Positions 1-6,958 of a DNA stretch of 49,412 nucleotides are shown here, piece after piece. The stretch is from CAZWEZ01 sp964632795 (GTDB lineage: Bacteria > Pseudomonadota > Alphaproteobacteria > Rhodospirillales > 2-02-FULL-58-16). The stretch covers positions 1 to 49,412 of the forward strand of contig CAZWEZ010000015.1 of the NCBI GenBank assembly GCA_964632795.1, read 5' to 3'. The notes under the pieces are model-generated. The model was not told the origin of the DNA. It saw nothing but the letters and a program-made list of their open reading frames with translations, and did not search any database. Made by a program: the position numbers and the translations under genes. How positions within the stretch are numbered: the stretch's first letter is position 1; each line of letters begins with the position of its first letter.

Positions 1-786
1 ATCGTGCCCTGTCTCGATATGGACGAGAACGCGCGCTACCCGATCCTGGGCGCGCTGTGGCACCGCGACGGCGGCATTTGCCGCCACGACGCGGTCGCCT
101 GGGGCTATGCCGCACGCGCCGCCGAGCTCGGCGTCGAGATCCACCAGCGCAGCGAGGTGACCGGCATCCGCATCGAGAACGGCCGGGTCACCGGCGTCCA
201 GACCAACCGCGGGACCATCGCCTGCGGCCACGCGGTCCAGGCGGTTTCCGGCATGTCATCGCTGGTCGCCGCGATGGCGGGCATCCGCCTGCCGATCCGC
301 ACCTATCCGCTCCAGGCCATGGTCACTCAGCCGGTGAAGCCGTTCCTCGATCCGCTGGTCTCCTCGGCGGCGCTGCACGTCTATGTCTCCCAGAGCGCGC
401 GCGGGGAGCTGGTCATCGGCGGCGGCTCGGACCCTTACGAGCTCTACTCGACGCGCTCGACCCTCGACCTCAAGGAGAGCCTGGTCACCCACGCACTCGA
501 GCTGTTCCCGTTCCTGGCCGAGGTCAAACTCATGCGCCAGTGGGCCGGCATCACCGACATGACGCCGGACTACAGCCCGGTCATGGGCGCGAGCCCGGTC
601 GAGAACTATTGGCTGGACGCGGGCTGGGGCACCTGGGGCTTCAAGGCGACCCCGGTCTCGGGCAAGTACATGGCCGAGACGGTGGCGCGCGGGAACGCGC
701 CGGACATCCTTCACCCCTTCCGCCTCGAGCGCTTCTCGACCTTCGACTTGGCCAACGAGATGGGCGCCACGGCGGCGAGCCACTAG
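1..786 (+). CDS. soxB: Sarcosine oxidase beta subunit, 3' part (FAD-dependent oxidoreductase)
   Basis: Open from the first base, so the N-terminal part, including the FAD-binding dinucleotide fold, lies outside the window; 261 residues remain of a family that is usually a little over 400. The visible part is the C-terminal DAO-type oxidoreductase region. It has the stretch GWGTWGFKATPVSG near the end, characteristic of heterotetrameric sarcosine oxidase beta subunits, and the segment leading to DMTPDYSPVMG, where the flavin domain closes. In known systems this subunit oxidatively demethylates sarcosine in the cytoplasm, using covalent FMN and FAD and passing the one-carbon unit to tetrahydrofolate. 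The soxD gene follows after 24 bp, as in sox operons. The alpha and gamma genes do not follow. The paralogous dimethylglycine or other DAO-family dehydrogenases remain possible because the N-terminus cannot be seen. Confidence 0.82.
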   Translation: MVPCLDMDENARYPILGALWHRDGGICRHDAVAWGYAARAAELGVEIHQRSEVTGIRIENGRVTGVQTNRGTIACGHAVQAVSGMSSLVAAMAGIRLPIRTYPLQAMVTQPVKPFLDPLVSSAALHVYVSQSARGELVIGGGSDPYELYSTRSTLDLKESLVTHALELFPFLAEVKLMRQWAGITDMTPDYSPVMGASPVENYWLDAGWGTWGFKATPVSGKYMAETVARGNAPDILHPFRLERFSTFDLANEMGATAASH

Positions 787-810
787 GGCCACTAGGGAGA
801 TGCGCGCGCT

Positions 811-1230
811 ATGAAGATCATGCCCTGTCCGCTCAACGGCCCGCGCAACATCTCCGAGTTCACTTGCCTCGGCGAGGTTCTGGAGATGCCCGACCCGAAC
901 GCGGCCGACGATCCGGCCTGGGCCGATCACGTCTGGTTCGCCAACAACGAGGCCGGCGTAGTGCGCGAGTGGTGGTGCCACACCGCGACCGCTTATTGGT
1001 TCATCGCCGAGCGCAATACCGTGACCGACGAGATCGTCCGCGCTTATCCGGCCGATGAGGTGTTCAAGGAGCGGGTCGTCTTCGCGCCCAAGCCCAAGCC
1101 CAAGCCCAAGCCCAAGCCCAAGCCCAAGCCCAAGCCCGAGGCCGCCCCGAAACCCGCCGCCGCCGATACGGCGCCCGCCACGGATGACGACGCCGGGGCA
1201 CCCGACGCGGCGGCCAAGGCAAACGGCTAG
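811..1230 (+). CDS. soxD: Sarcosine oxidase delta subunit, variant with Lys-Pro tail
   Basis: Residues 1 to about 88 match the SoxD family: the N-terminal CPLNGPRNISEF stretch and a WxxxERxT-type segment. SoxD is the small zinc-binding subunit of tetrameric sarcosine oxidase. Of the four zinc ligands known from the Corynebacterium enzyme (Cys6, Cys9, His59, Cys63), Cys6 and a His (His57 here) are present, but the second Cys is Asn9 and the fourth position is Ala61, so the classical site looks incomplete. The protein is 139 aa against about 90-100 usually. The extra C-terminus is eight Pro-Lys pairs followed by an Ala, Pro and Asp-rich tail. The gene follows soxB by 24 bp and tatC starts 6 bp after its stop, so the three are probably one transcript. 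Confidence 0.8.
   Translation: MKIMPCPLNGPRNISEFTCLGEVLEMPDPNAADDPAWADHVWFANNEAGVVREWWCHTATAYWFIAERNTVTDEIVRAYPADEVFKERVVFAPKPKPKPKPKPKPKPKPEAAPKPAAADTAPATDDDAGAPDAAAKANG
1087..1140 (+). repeat. Hexanucleotide tandem repeat (CCCAAG)8 plus CCCGAG in soxD
   Basis: Eight perfect CCCAAG units are followed by one CCCGAG variant. It lies inside the soxD reading frame and encodes the Pro-Lys run. The unit is a multiple of three, so slippage changes tail length without changing frame. Confidence 0.95.
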
Positions 1231-1236
1231 AGTCCG

Positions 1237-2112
1237 GTGAGCGACAAGGGCATCGAAGATTCCAAGGCGCCGCTGCTCGACCATCTGATCGAGCTGCGCC
1301 GGCGGCTGATACATTCGGCCATCGCCATCATCGTCCTGTTCTTCATCTGCTATTACTTCGCCGAGGACATTTACGGCTTCCTGGTCCGTCCCCTTGCCGA
1401 CATCCTGAGCGACATGGGGGGCAACCGGCGGCTGATCTTCACCGCGCTGCACGAGGCCTTCTTCACCTACATCAAGGTGTCGTTCTTCGCCGCCCTGTTC
1501 CTCGCCTTTCCGTTCGTCGCCATCCAGATCTGGATGTTCATCGCCCCGGGGCTCTACAAGAACGAGAAACAGGCTTTCATGCCGTTCCTGGTGGCGACGC
1601 CGATCCTCTTCTTCATGGGCGGGGCGCTGGTCTACTACATGATCTTCCCGCTGGCCTGGAAGTTCTTCCTCAGCTTCGAATCGGCCGGCGTCGCCGGCTC
1701 GCTGCCGATCCAGCTCGAGGCCAAGGTCGACCAGTACCTGTCGCTGGTGATGCGCCTGATCTTCGCCTTCGGGCTGTGCTTCGAGCTGCCGGTGGTGATG
1801 ACCCTGCTGGGGCGGGCCGGGCTGGTCACCTCGGAGGGCCTGGCCAGGAATCGCAAGTACGCCATCGTCTTCTCCTTCATCGCCGCCGCCCTGTTGACGC
1901 CGCCCGACGTCATCAGCCAGATCGGCCTCGCCCTGCCGACGCTGCTCCTCTACGAGATCTCCATCATCTCCGTGCGCATGGTCGAACGGAAACGCACCGA
2001 CGCTGCGGCGGCGACCGACGACGACGACGAGGACGGCGAGGACGGCGAGGACGGCGAGGACAAGGATAAGGACAAGGACAAGGACAAGGCGAGCGGGGAA
2101 ACCGCGGACTGA
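1237..2112 (+). CDS. tatC: Sec-independent (Tat) protein translocase subunit TatC
   Basis: 291 aa with a GTG start 6 bp after soxD. The protein has six membrane segments, the N-terminal amphipathic LLDHLIELRRRL helix typical of TatC, the FFTYIKVSFF region, and the FELPVV and LLTPPDVISQ motifs late in the protein. TatC is the membrane receptor for twin-arginine signal peptides and exports folded proteins across the inner membrane. After the last membrane helix there is an unusual tail of about 40 residues, first Asp/Glu/Gly and then alternating Asp-Lys, encoded by GACGGCGAG and GACAAG repeats. No tatA or tatB is present next to it; alphaproteobacteria commonly have tatA-tatB-tatC together, so those genes must lie elsewhere. 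The gene converges on hemA with only 46 bp between them. Confidence 0.95.
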   Translation: MSDKGIEDSKAPLLDHLIELRRRLIHSAIAIIVLFFICYYFAEDIYGFLVRPLADILSDMGGNRRLIFTALHEAFFTYIKVSFFAALFLAFPFVAIQIWMFIAPGLYKNEKQAFMPFLVATPILFFMGGALVYYMIFPLAWKFFLSFESAGVAGSLPIQLEAKVDQYLSLVMRLIFAFGLCFELPVVMTLLGRAGLVTSEGLARNRKYAIVFSFIAAALLTPPDVISQIGLALPTLLLYEISIISVRMVERKRTDAAAATDDDDEDGEDGEDGEDKDKDKDKDKASGETAD

Positions 2113-2158
2113 TCGCCACCAGGGTGCCCGCGGGGGCGTGACTCGGGAACGGGGCCTT

Positions 2159-3370
2159 CTACGCCGCGGTCTTAAGGCCGAGGGCGGTCCATACCTGGCG
2201 GATGGCGACGATCAGGCGGTCGATGTCGGCGTCGCTGTGCAGCGGCGACGGGGTGAAGCGCAGCCGCTCGGTGCCCCGGGCCACGGTCGGGTAGTTGATC
2301 GGCTGGACGTAGATGCCGTGGCCGTGCAGGAGCATGTCGCTGGTCTGCTTGCACGACACCGGATCGCCGACCAGGACGGGGACGATATGGCTGAGCGAGG
2401 GCATCACCGGGATGCCGGCCTCGGCGAAGCGCCGCTTGAGGGTCGCCGCGCGTTCCTGGTGGGCGACGCGGATTTCGTTGTGCTCCTTGAGGTAGCGCAC
2501 GCTGGCCAGGGCGCCGGCGGCGACCGCGGGCGGCATCGAGGTCGAGAAGATGAACCCCGAGCCGAAGGAGCGGATGAAATCGCACAGCGCCGCCGACCCG
2601 GCGATGTAACCGCCGACCACCCCGAAGGCCTTGGCCAGCGTCCCCTGGATGACGGTGATGCGGTCCATGTGGCCGTCGCGCTCGGCGACCCCGGCGCCGC
2701 GTTCGCCGTACATGCCGACCGCGTGGACCTCATCGAGGAAGGTCATTGCGTTGTACTTGTCGGCGATGTCGCAGATGTCGCCGATGGGGCCGATGTCGCC
2801 GTCCATGGAATAGACCGATTCGAAGGCCACCAGCTTGGGCCGCTGGGGCTCGAGCTCGCCGAGCAGGCGGTCCAGGTCCTCGACGTCGTTGTGCCTGAAG
2901 ATCTTCTTGTCGGCGCGGGAGTGGCGGATGCCTTCGATCATCGAGTTGTGGTTCTGCTCGTCGGAGACGATCGCGCAGCCGGGCAGCATCGCCCCCAGGG
3001 TGCCCAGCGTGGTGTGGTTGGCGACCCACCCGGAGCTGAACAGCAGCGCCCCCTCGGTGCGGTGGAGATCGGCCAGTTCCCGTTCCAGCAGCACGTGGTA
3101 GTGATTGGTGCCCGAGATGTTGCGGGTCCCCCCGGCGCCGGCCCCGCAACGGTCGATGGCCTGGTGCATGGCGCTCAGGGTCAGCGGGTTCTGGCCCATG
3201 CCCAGGTAGTCGTTGGAACACCAAACGGTGATCTCCCGGGTCCCGCCGTCGGCGTGCAAGGTCGCCCGTGGGAAGTCGCCGGCCCGGCGCTCGAGGTCGG
3301 CGAAGACCCGGTAGCGGCCCTCCACTTTGAGCTCGTCGACCCGCTCGGCGAAGAATTTCTCGTAGTCCAT
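2159..3370 (-). CDS. hemA: 5-aminolevulinate synthase
   Basis: 403 aa. It condenses glycine and succinyl-CoA to 5-aminolevulinate, the first step of heme synthesis by the C4 route used by alphaproteobacteria. The N-terminus MDYEKFFAERVDEL and the AEGRYRVF-like stretch match the family, as do NDYLGMGQNP, the GTRNISGTNHYH segment, TFLDEVHAVGMYG and the GTLAKAFGVVGGY region carrying the PLP lysine. The frame is open upstream for 13 codons, but the start at 3370 agrees with family N-termini and has GGGTTGTGAG just before it. The RidA-like gene lies 90 bp upstream on the same strand. It is a soluble PLP enzyme of normal length. Confidence 0.96.
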   Translation of the reverse strand: MDYEKFFAERVDELKVEGRYRVFADLERRAGDFPRATLHADGGTREITVWCSNDYLGMGQNPLTLSAMHQAIDRCGAGAGGTRNISGTNHYHVLLERELADLHRTEGALLFSSGWVANHTTLGTLGAMLPGCAIVSDEQNHNSMIEGIRHSRADKKIFRHNDVEDLDRLLGELEPQRPKLVAFESVYSMDGDIGPIGDICDIADKYNAMTFLDEVHAVGMYGERGAGVAERDGHMDRITVIQGTLAKAFGVVGGYIAGSAALCDFIRSFGSGFIFSTSMPPAVAAGALASVRYLKEHNEIRVAHQERAATLKRRFAEAGIPVMPSLSHIVPVLVGDPVSCKQTSDMLLHGHGIYVQPINYPTVARGTERLRFTPSPLHSDADIDRLIVAIRQVWTALGLKTAA

Positions 3371-3460
3371 CTCACAACCCTTAAAAGAACGCTTTGCCCG
3401 GAAATACATATGTAGGCGCCTGGGCCTCTTTGCCAGGGGTTCGAATCGGTGAGCCGGCGC

Positions 3461-3928
3461 TCAGGCGATGTGGAACACGCCTTCGACCTCGACCGACAGC
3501 CCCAGCGGCAGCGACGGCGCGCCGACCGCGAACCGGGCGTGGCGGCCGGCCTCGCCGAACACCTCCACCATCAGGTCGGAAGCGCCGTTGAGGACCTTGG
3601 GGTGGTCGGTGAAGTCGGGGGTCGAGTTGACGAAGCCGCCGAGCCGGATCACCCGCCGGAGGCGGTCGAGGTCGCCGCCGCAGGCCTCGCGGACCTGGGC
3701 GATCAGGTTCAGTCCGCACAGGCGGGCCGCCTTGAAGCCGTCGTCGATCGAAATGTCATCGCCCAGCTTGCCCAGGTACAGGAATTCGCCCTTCGACACC
3801 GCCACCTGCCCGGACACGAAGACCAGACCGTCGGCGACCACGTAGGGCACGTAGGTGGCGACCGGCGTCGAGGGCTCGGGCAGCTCGATGCCGAGTTCGG
3901 CAAGGCGTGCTTCGATCTTTCCAGGCAT
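3461..3928 (-). CDS. RidA/YjgF-family protein
   Basis: 155 aa, from the ATG at 3928, which has AAGGAAG just upstream; a longer in-frame start exists, but the extra residues look untranslated. It contains the family pattern: PYVVADGLVFVSGQ, then GKLGDDIS, a central CGLNLIAQVREACGG helix, VNSTPDFTDHPKVLNGASDLMVEVFG, and a final LPLGLSVEVEGVF. This long form (about 155 aa) is the alphaproteobacterial RidA-related subgroup rather than the 130-aa RidA proper. RidA proteins hydrolyse reactive enamine/imine intermediates made by PLP enzymes. Its position directly upstream of the PLP enzyme hemA is suggestive, but a shared role is inference. The Arg that binds the substrate carboxylate in RidA was not verified. 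Confidence 0.85.
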   Translation of the reverse strand: MPGKIEARLAELGIELPEPSTPVATYVPYVVADGLVFVSGQVAVSKGEFLYLGKLGDDISIDDGFKAARLCGLNLIAQVREACGGDLDRLRRVIRLGGFVNSTPDFTDHPKVLNGASDLMVEVFGEAGRHARFAVGAPSLPLGLSVEVEGVFHIA

Positions 3929-4009
3929 GGCGGCTTCCTTCACGGCATGAGGTCGAGGACGATCCCGTAACATATCGGCGGCCAAAGGTCCACGCGGAGG
4001 ATCGCGGGA

Positions 4010-5191
4010 TCAGACCTTGAGCATCCGGCTCAGCGGTATGGCGGCGAGGACGTACACCGCGATCACCACCAGTGTGGCGTCGACCCCGGCCCAATCGCTG
4101 AGGATGCCGAACAGCAACGGCGACACCGCGCCCGAACCGATGCCCACGGTGTAGAACAGCCCGAAACCGCGCGAACGGCGCTCCGGGATCACGAACTCGG
4201 GCAGGGTCCCGTAAAGGACCGAGGTGGTGCCGTTGAGGGCCAGTCCGATGAAGGGCAGCAAGACCAGGCAGGTGGCCAGCTCCAGGGACGGCAGCAGGAG
4301 GATGCCGGCGCTGGTGACGATCTCGGTGAGGATTATCGTGCGGACGATACCGATCCGTTCGGCGACCAACCCGCACAGGAACTTGCCGGCGGCTCCGCCG
4401 CCGAAAATCAAGGACAGGGCTACTCCCACGGTCTCCACCCCGGCTCCCTTGGCGATCAACAGGAAGGGAAGGAAGGTCAGGAAGGCGGAGCGCGCCGAAC
4501 TGTCGACAACGGCGATCGCCGACAGGGCGGCGAAGCCGCGGCGGTCGAGGATGCCCCAGCCCTGGCGGGGGCGTCCGCCAAGCCCCCCATCCCCCGGCGC
4601 CCCCGGCGGGGAGCCGACGCCCAAGGCGCCCAGGACCAGGAACACCGCCGCCCCGACGGCCAACCCCAGGACCCCGAAACCGCCGGCCATCCAGCGCCAG
4701 CCGATGACGGCGATGACCACCGCCGCCAGCGCCGGCGCCGCCACCTTGCCGAGGTCTCCGGAGAAGTTGTAGACGCCGATGGCGGCCCGCCGGCCGCCGC
4801 CATCGTAGGCCTTGGACACCATCGAGGCGCACAGGGGGTGCTGGGCGCCGGAACCGGCCCCGGACAGCATCAGGATCGGCACCAGGGCGGCGAACCCGCC
4901 GGCGACGCCGGCGGCCATGTAGCCGAGCGCGGTCACCGCCGTCCCCAGCGCCAGCAGTCTTCGCTCTCCCCAGCGCTCCGAGAGGAGTCCCGCGGGAAGC
5001 TGGAAGGTTGCCATGGCCCCCGAGTAGAGGGACTTGACCATCCCGACCTGGGTCAACGACAGGGCGAATTCCCCCTGCCACACCGCCAGCAGCAGGTACA
5101 GGAGATTGGAAAAGCCGTCGTGAAGGAAATGGGCCGTGCAGCAGGTGGCAAGCGTCGCCCGCCGCCTCCCGTGGCTCTCTTCTCCGGTCAT
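4010..5191 (-). CDS. MFS transporter, fosmidomycin-resistance-like family
   Basis: 393 aa with about 12 hydrophobic segments. The N-terminus has AHFLHDGFSNLLYLLL, then LPAGLLSERWGERRLL (the MFS loop 2-3 type motif) and GAGSGAQHPLCASMV. The last resembles the Fsr-like MFS group that carries GxxHP around helix 4. It is an inner-membrane secondary transporter; the substrate cannot be read from sequence and drug or small-metabolite export is only a family guess. The start at 5191 overlaps the stop of a 43-codon micro-ORF in ATGA form, so translation is probably coupled to it and to the receiver/hydrolase gene upstream. The same frame stays open far upstream over that gene, but that part is antisense noise, not an N-terminal extension. 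Confidence 0.85.
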   Translation of the reverse strand: MTGEESHGRRRATLATCCTAHFLHDGFSNLLYLLLAVWQGEFALSLTQVGMVKSLYSGAMATFQLPAGLLSERWGERRLLALGTAVTALGYMAAGVAGGFAALVPILMLSGAGSGAQHPLCASMVSKAYDGGGRRAAIGVYNFSGDLGKVAAPALAAVVIAVIGWRWMAGGFGVLGLAVGAAVFLVLGALGVGSPPGAPGDGGLGGRPRQGWGILDRRGFAALSAIAVVDSSARSAFLTFLPFLLIAKGAGVETVGVALSLIFGGGAAGKFLCGLVAERIGIVRTIILTEIVTSAGILLLPSLELATCLVLLPFIGLALNGTTSVLYGTLPEFVIPERRSRGFGLFYTVGIGSGAVSPLLFGILSDWAGVDATLVVIAVYVLAAIPLSRMLKV

Positions 5192-5319
5192 CTCTTGGAG
5201 AAGGCGGCGATGCGCCCGGCCGTCGCCTTGCCGGTGGTGCCGCCGGTGCGGTGCAGGCGGGCGATCCCGACATCGGGGGTTGGCGTTTCGGTCATCCAGC
5301 CCTCGATGGGTTTGTGCAC
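5188..5319 (-). CDS. 43-codon micro-ORF with an adenylating-enzyme-like motif (possible relic)
   Basis: Begins with GTG 18 bp after the stop of the receiver/hydrolase gene and ends with TGA overlapping the ATG of the MFS gene; an internal ATG would give 35 codons. The sequence contains ARLHRTGGTTGKA, which looks like the glycine-rich phosphate-binding motif of AMP-forming ligases of the phenylacetate-CoA ligase type (pattern HxTSGTTGKP). No further adenylation-domain sequence follows in this frame because the MFS gene starts at once. It may be the stump of a deleted ligase that now serves as a coupling leader, or a chance resemblance. No good ribosome-binding site is visible before the GTG. 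Confidence 0.35.
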   Translation of the reverse strand: MHKPIEGWMTETPTPDVGIARLHRTGGTTGKATAGRIAAFSKR

Positions 5320-5337
5320 TGGCCCGACGGCGGCAGG

Positions 5338-6573
5338 TCAGATATTGAACATCTGGCCCTCGGCGGGGGCCACGACCTTGGTCTTGGATTTGTGCTGCTT
5401 GAGGAGTTTCCGGGCGGTCTTGACCTTGGCGTCGATGTCGTCGTCGGAATGCTCGGGATCGTGGTGGAACAGGTAAAGGGTCTTGGCCTCGGCCAGGTCG
5501 GCGAACTCGACCACCTTGGAGATGCACGAGTGTCCCCACCCGACCTTGGTCCTGTATTCGTCGTCGGTATAGGTGCAGTCGGTGATCAGGGCGTCGGTGC
5601 CCTCGACGAACTTGGCCAAGTTCTTGACGTAGAACGGATTGTAGAATTCGTTGTCTTCCAGGTAGAACTCGTTGTCGGTGATGTAGCAGAAGGATTTGCC
5701 CTTGTAGTCGACCCGGTACCCCAGGCACTTGCCGGGGTGGTTGAGCAGCATGGTGGTGACCTTGATGCCGTCGATGTCCAGTTCCTCCTCCTCCAGGTCC
5801 TTGAAGTAGACCCTGGCCCCGAACTCCTTGACCGTGATCGGGAAGTAGACGCCGTCCATCTGCGCCGAGATCAATTCGCGGGTGGTGATGTCGCCGTGGC
5901 GCGCCCCGCAGATCTCGAACTCGTTGCCCTGAATATAGAGGGGGGTGAAGAAGGGTATGGCGTTGATGTGGTCCCAGTGGGGATGGGAGATGAAGATCTT
6001 GGCCTCGATGTTGCGCCGCCTTTGGGCCATCAGCCGGTCCGACAGCACCTTGATGCCGCTGCCGGCGTCGAAGACGAACAGGCGGTCCTTGGAGAATTCC
6101 AGCGACACGCACGACGTGTTGCCGCCGTACCTCAAGGTGCCCGGGCCGGGAACCGGCAGGGTCCCGTGGACCCCCCAGAAGGTCATTTCCATGCGGTCCT
6201 CGATGGTCCGCACCACCCTGGTGACGAAGGTCTCGACGTTGACCGGCTTGACCATGTAGCCGTCGGCGCCGAACTTGAAGGCCTGCTTGCGGTCGAACTC
6301 GTAGGCCTTGGCCGAGACCACGACGATCTTGGTTTTTTCCAGAGCCGGGTTTTCCCGCAACCGTTGGCACAGATCCGTGCCGTCCAGCTCGGGCATCATC
6401 ATGTCGGCGATCACGCAGTCCGGCTTGGACTCGACGATGTCCTTCAGGGCTTCGGGGCTCGAGGTGTTCGAGGCCACCTTGTGACCGGCCGCCTCCAGCA
6501 ACGAGGTCAAGAATTCGACCAAGTCCTTGTCGTCGTCGACAATGTAGAAGCTGTAAATTCTCTTCTTTGCCAT
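5338..6573 (-). CDS. Receiver domain fused to metallo-beta-lactamase-fold hydrolase
   Basis: 411 aa. Residues 5-120 are a CheY-type receiver: acidic DDD at 13-15, phospho-acceptor Asp57 in IADMMMPELDG, Ser87 and Lys109 in VKP. From about residue 129 a metallo-beta-lactamase fold begins with FWGVHGTLPVPGPGTLRYGG and an NTSC motif, a signature of a cytoplasmic hydrolase group related to PhnP and RNase Z folds. It has the metal motif HPHWDH (His197, His199, Asp201, His202), a later NHPG histidine, an Asp in ITDCTY and a C-terminal HHDPEH. So both phosphorylation and two-metal sites appear intact. There is no DNA-binding domain; the likely output is phosphorylation-controlled hydrolysis of an unknown phosphodiester or related substrate. 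No kinase gene is adjacent. A promoter lies 120-150 bp upstream and the MFS gene follows. Confidence 0.88.
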   Translation of the reverse strand: MAKKRIYSFYIVDDDKDLVEFLTSLLEAAGHKVASNTSSPEALKDIVESKPDCVIADMMMPELDGTDLCQRLRENPALEKTKIVVVSAKAYEFDRKQAFKFGADGYMVKPVNVETFVTRVVRTIEDRMEMTFWGVHGTLPVPGPGTLRYGGNTSCVSLEFSKDRLFVFDAGSGIKVLSDRLMAQRRRNIEAKIFISHPHWDHINAIPFFTPLYIQGNEFEICGARHGDITTRELISAQMDGVYFPITVKEFGARVYFKDLEEEELDIDGIKVTTMLLNHPGKCLGYRVDYKGKSFCYITDNEFYLEDNEFYNPFYVKNLAKFVEGTDALITDCTYTDDEYRTKVGWGHSCISKVVEFADLAEAKTLYLFHHDPEHSDDDIDAKVKTARKLLKQHKSKTKVVAPAEGQMFNI

Positions 6574-6695
6574 GACGCGCCTAAAATTCCACGGTCAACG
6601 GTAGCGGTTTCGTTTGCCCATGACCAGCAGGATAGATTTGGATGGCCGGGCAAGGCAGGGAACGCAACCTGCGTTTCCGGAGTTCCCGTCTATTG

Positions 6696-6724
6696 TTTAT
6701 AAGTGGTAATCGCCCCGGCGACAA
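6696..6724 (-). promoter_or_regulatory. Sigma-70-type promoter of the receiver/hydrolase gene
   Basis: On the minus strand TTGTCG (6724-6719) is separated by 17 bp from TATAAA (6701-6696). A transcript would start near 6689 and have a leader of about 115 nt. A small inverted repeat, TATTG-CAAA-CAATA, lies about 20 bp upstream. Confidence 0.6.
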
Positions 6725-6765
6725 TCGACACGAATCGCCAGGCGGTATTGCAAACAATAAAATGC

Positions 6766-6807
6766 AAAAAAATGGGGCGGTCGGGCATCAACCCGAGCTA
6801 CCGCCCC
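6766..6807 (-). terminator. Distal rho-independent terminator behind nrdJ
   Basis: On the minus strand an 8-bp GGGGCGGT/ACCGCCCC stem, extended by an inner 4-bp CGGG/CCCG stem past a 4-nt bulge, is followed by a run of seven T (6772-6766). It is the second of two related terminators. Confidence 0.8.
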
Positions 6808-6938
6808 GAGTTATCCAGGGAGGATCCCTGTTGCAACGCTTATCCGGCAGACACCTCCTTCGCGGGTGGCGAAAAAAAGGGGGTGACCGGGGGCAAGGCC
6901 CCCGACCACCGCCCCAAGTTTCCCAGGGAGGATCTCCG
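6800..6938 (-). repeat. Imperfect 31-bp direct repeat preceding each tandem terminator
   Basis: Copies at 6800-6830 and 6908-6938 match at 26 of 31 positions, 108 bp apart. In the nrdJ sense each copy reads GATCCTCCCT then a short AAACTT/TAACTC stretch and runs into the first arm of the following terminator hairpin. Each copy also contains a small hairpin of its own (CAGGGA/TCCCTG in the distal copy). Confidence 0.75.
6872..6915 (-). terminator. Proximal rho-independent terminator of nrdJ
   Basis: On the minus strand, 44 bp after the nrdJ stop, a perfect 7-bp GC-only stem (CGGGGGC/GCCCCCG) with a 3-nt loop is flanked by an outer GGTG/CACC stem and followed by seven T (6878-6872). Confidence 0.88.
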
Positions 6939-6958
6939 GGAATCGATTCGTAGCGGGT

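Noticed and set aside
1087..1140. CRISPR-like or intergenic repeat array
   Set aside because: A 6-bp coding microsatellite with no spacers.
256..1452. Long minus-strand frame with a Leu-Gly repeat opposite soxB-soxD
   Set aside because: Antisense reading of the CCCAAG repeat and of conserved genes; no family resemblance.
4010..6370. Apparent 786-codon fusion ending in the MFS transporter
   Set aside because: Only the last 393 codons look like protein; the rest is an out-of-register reading of the receiver/hydrolase gene.
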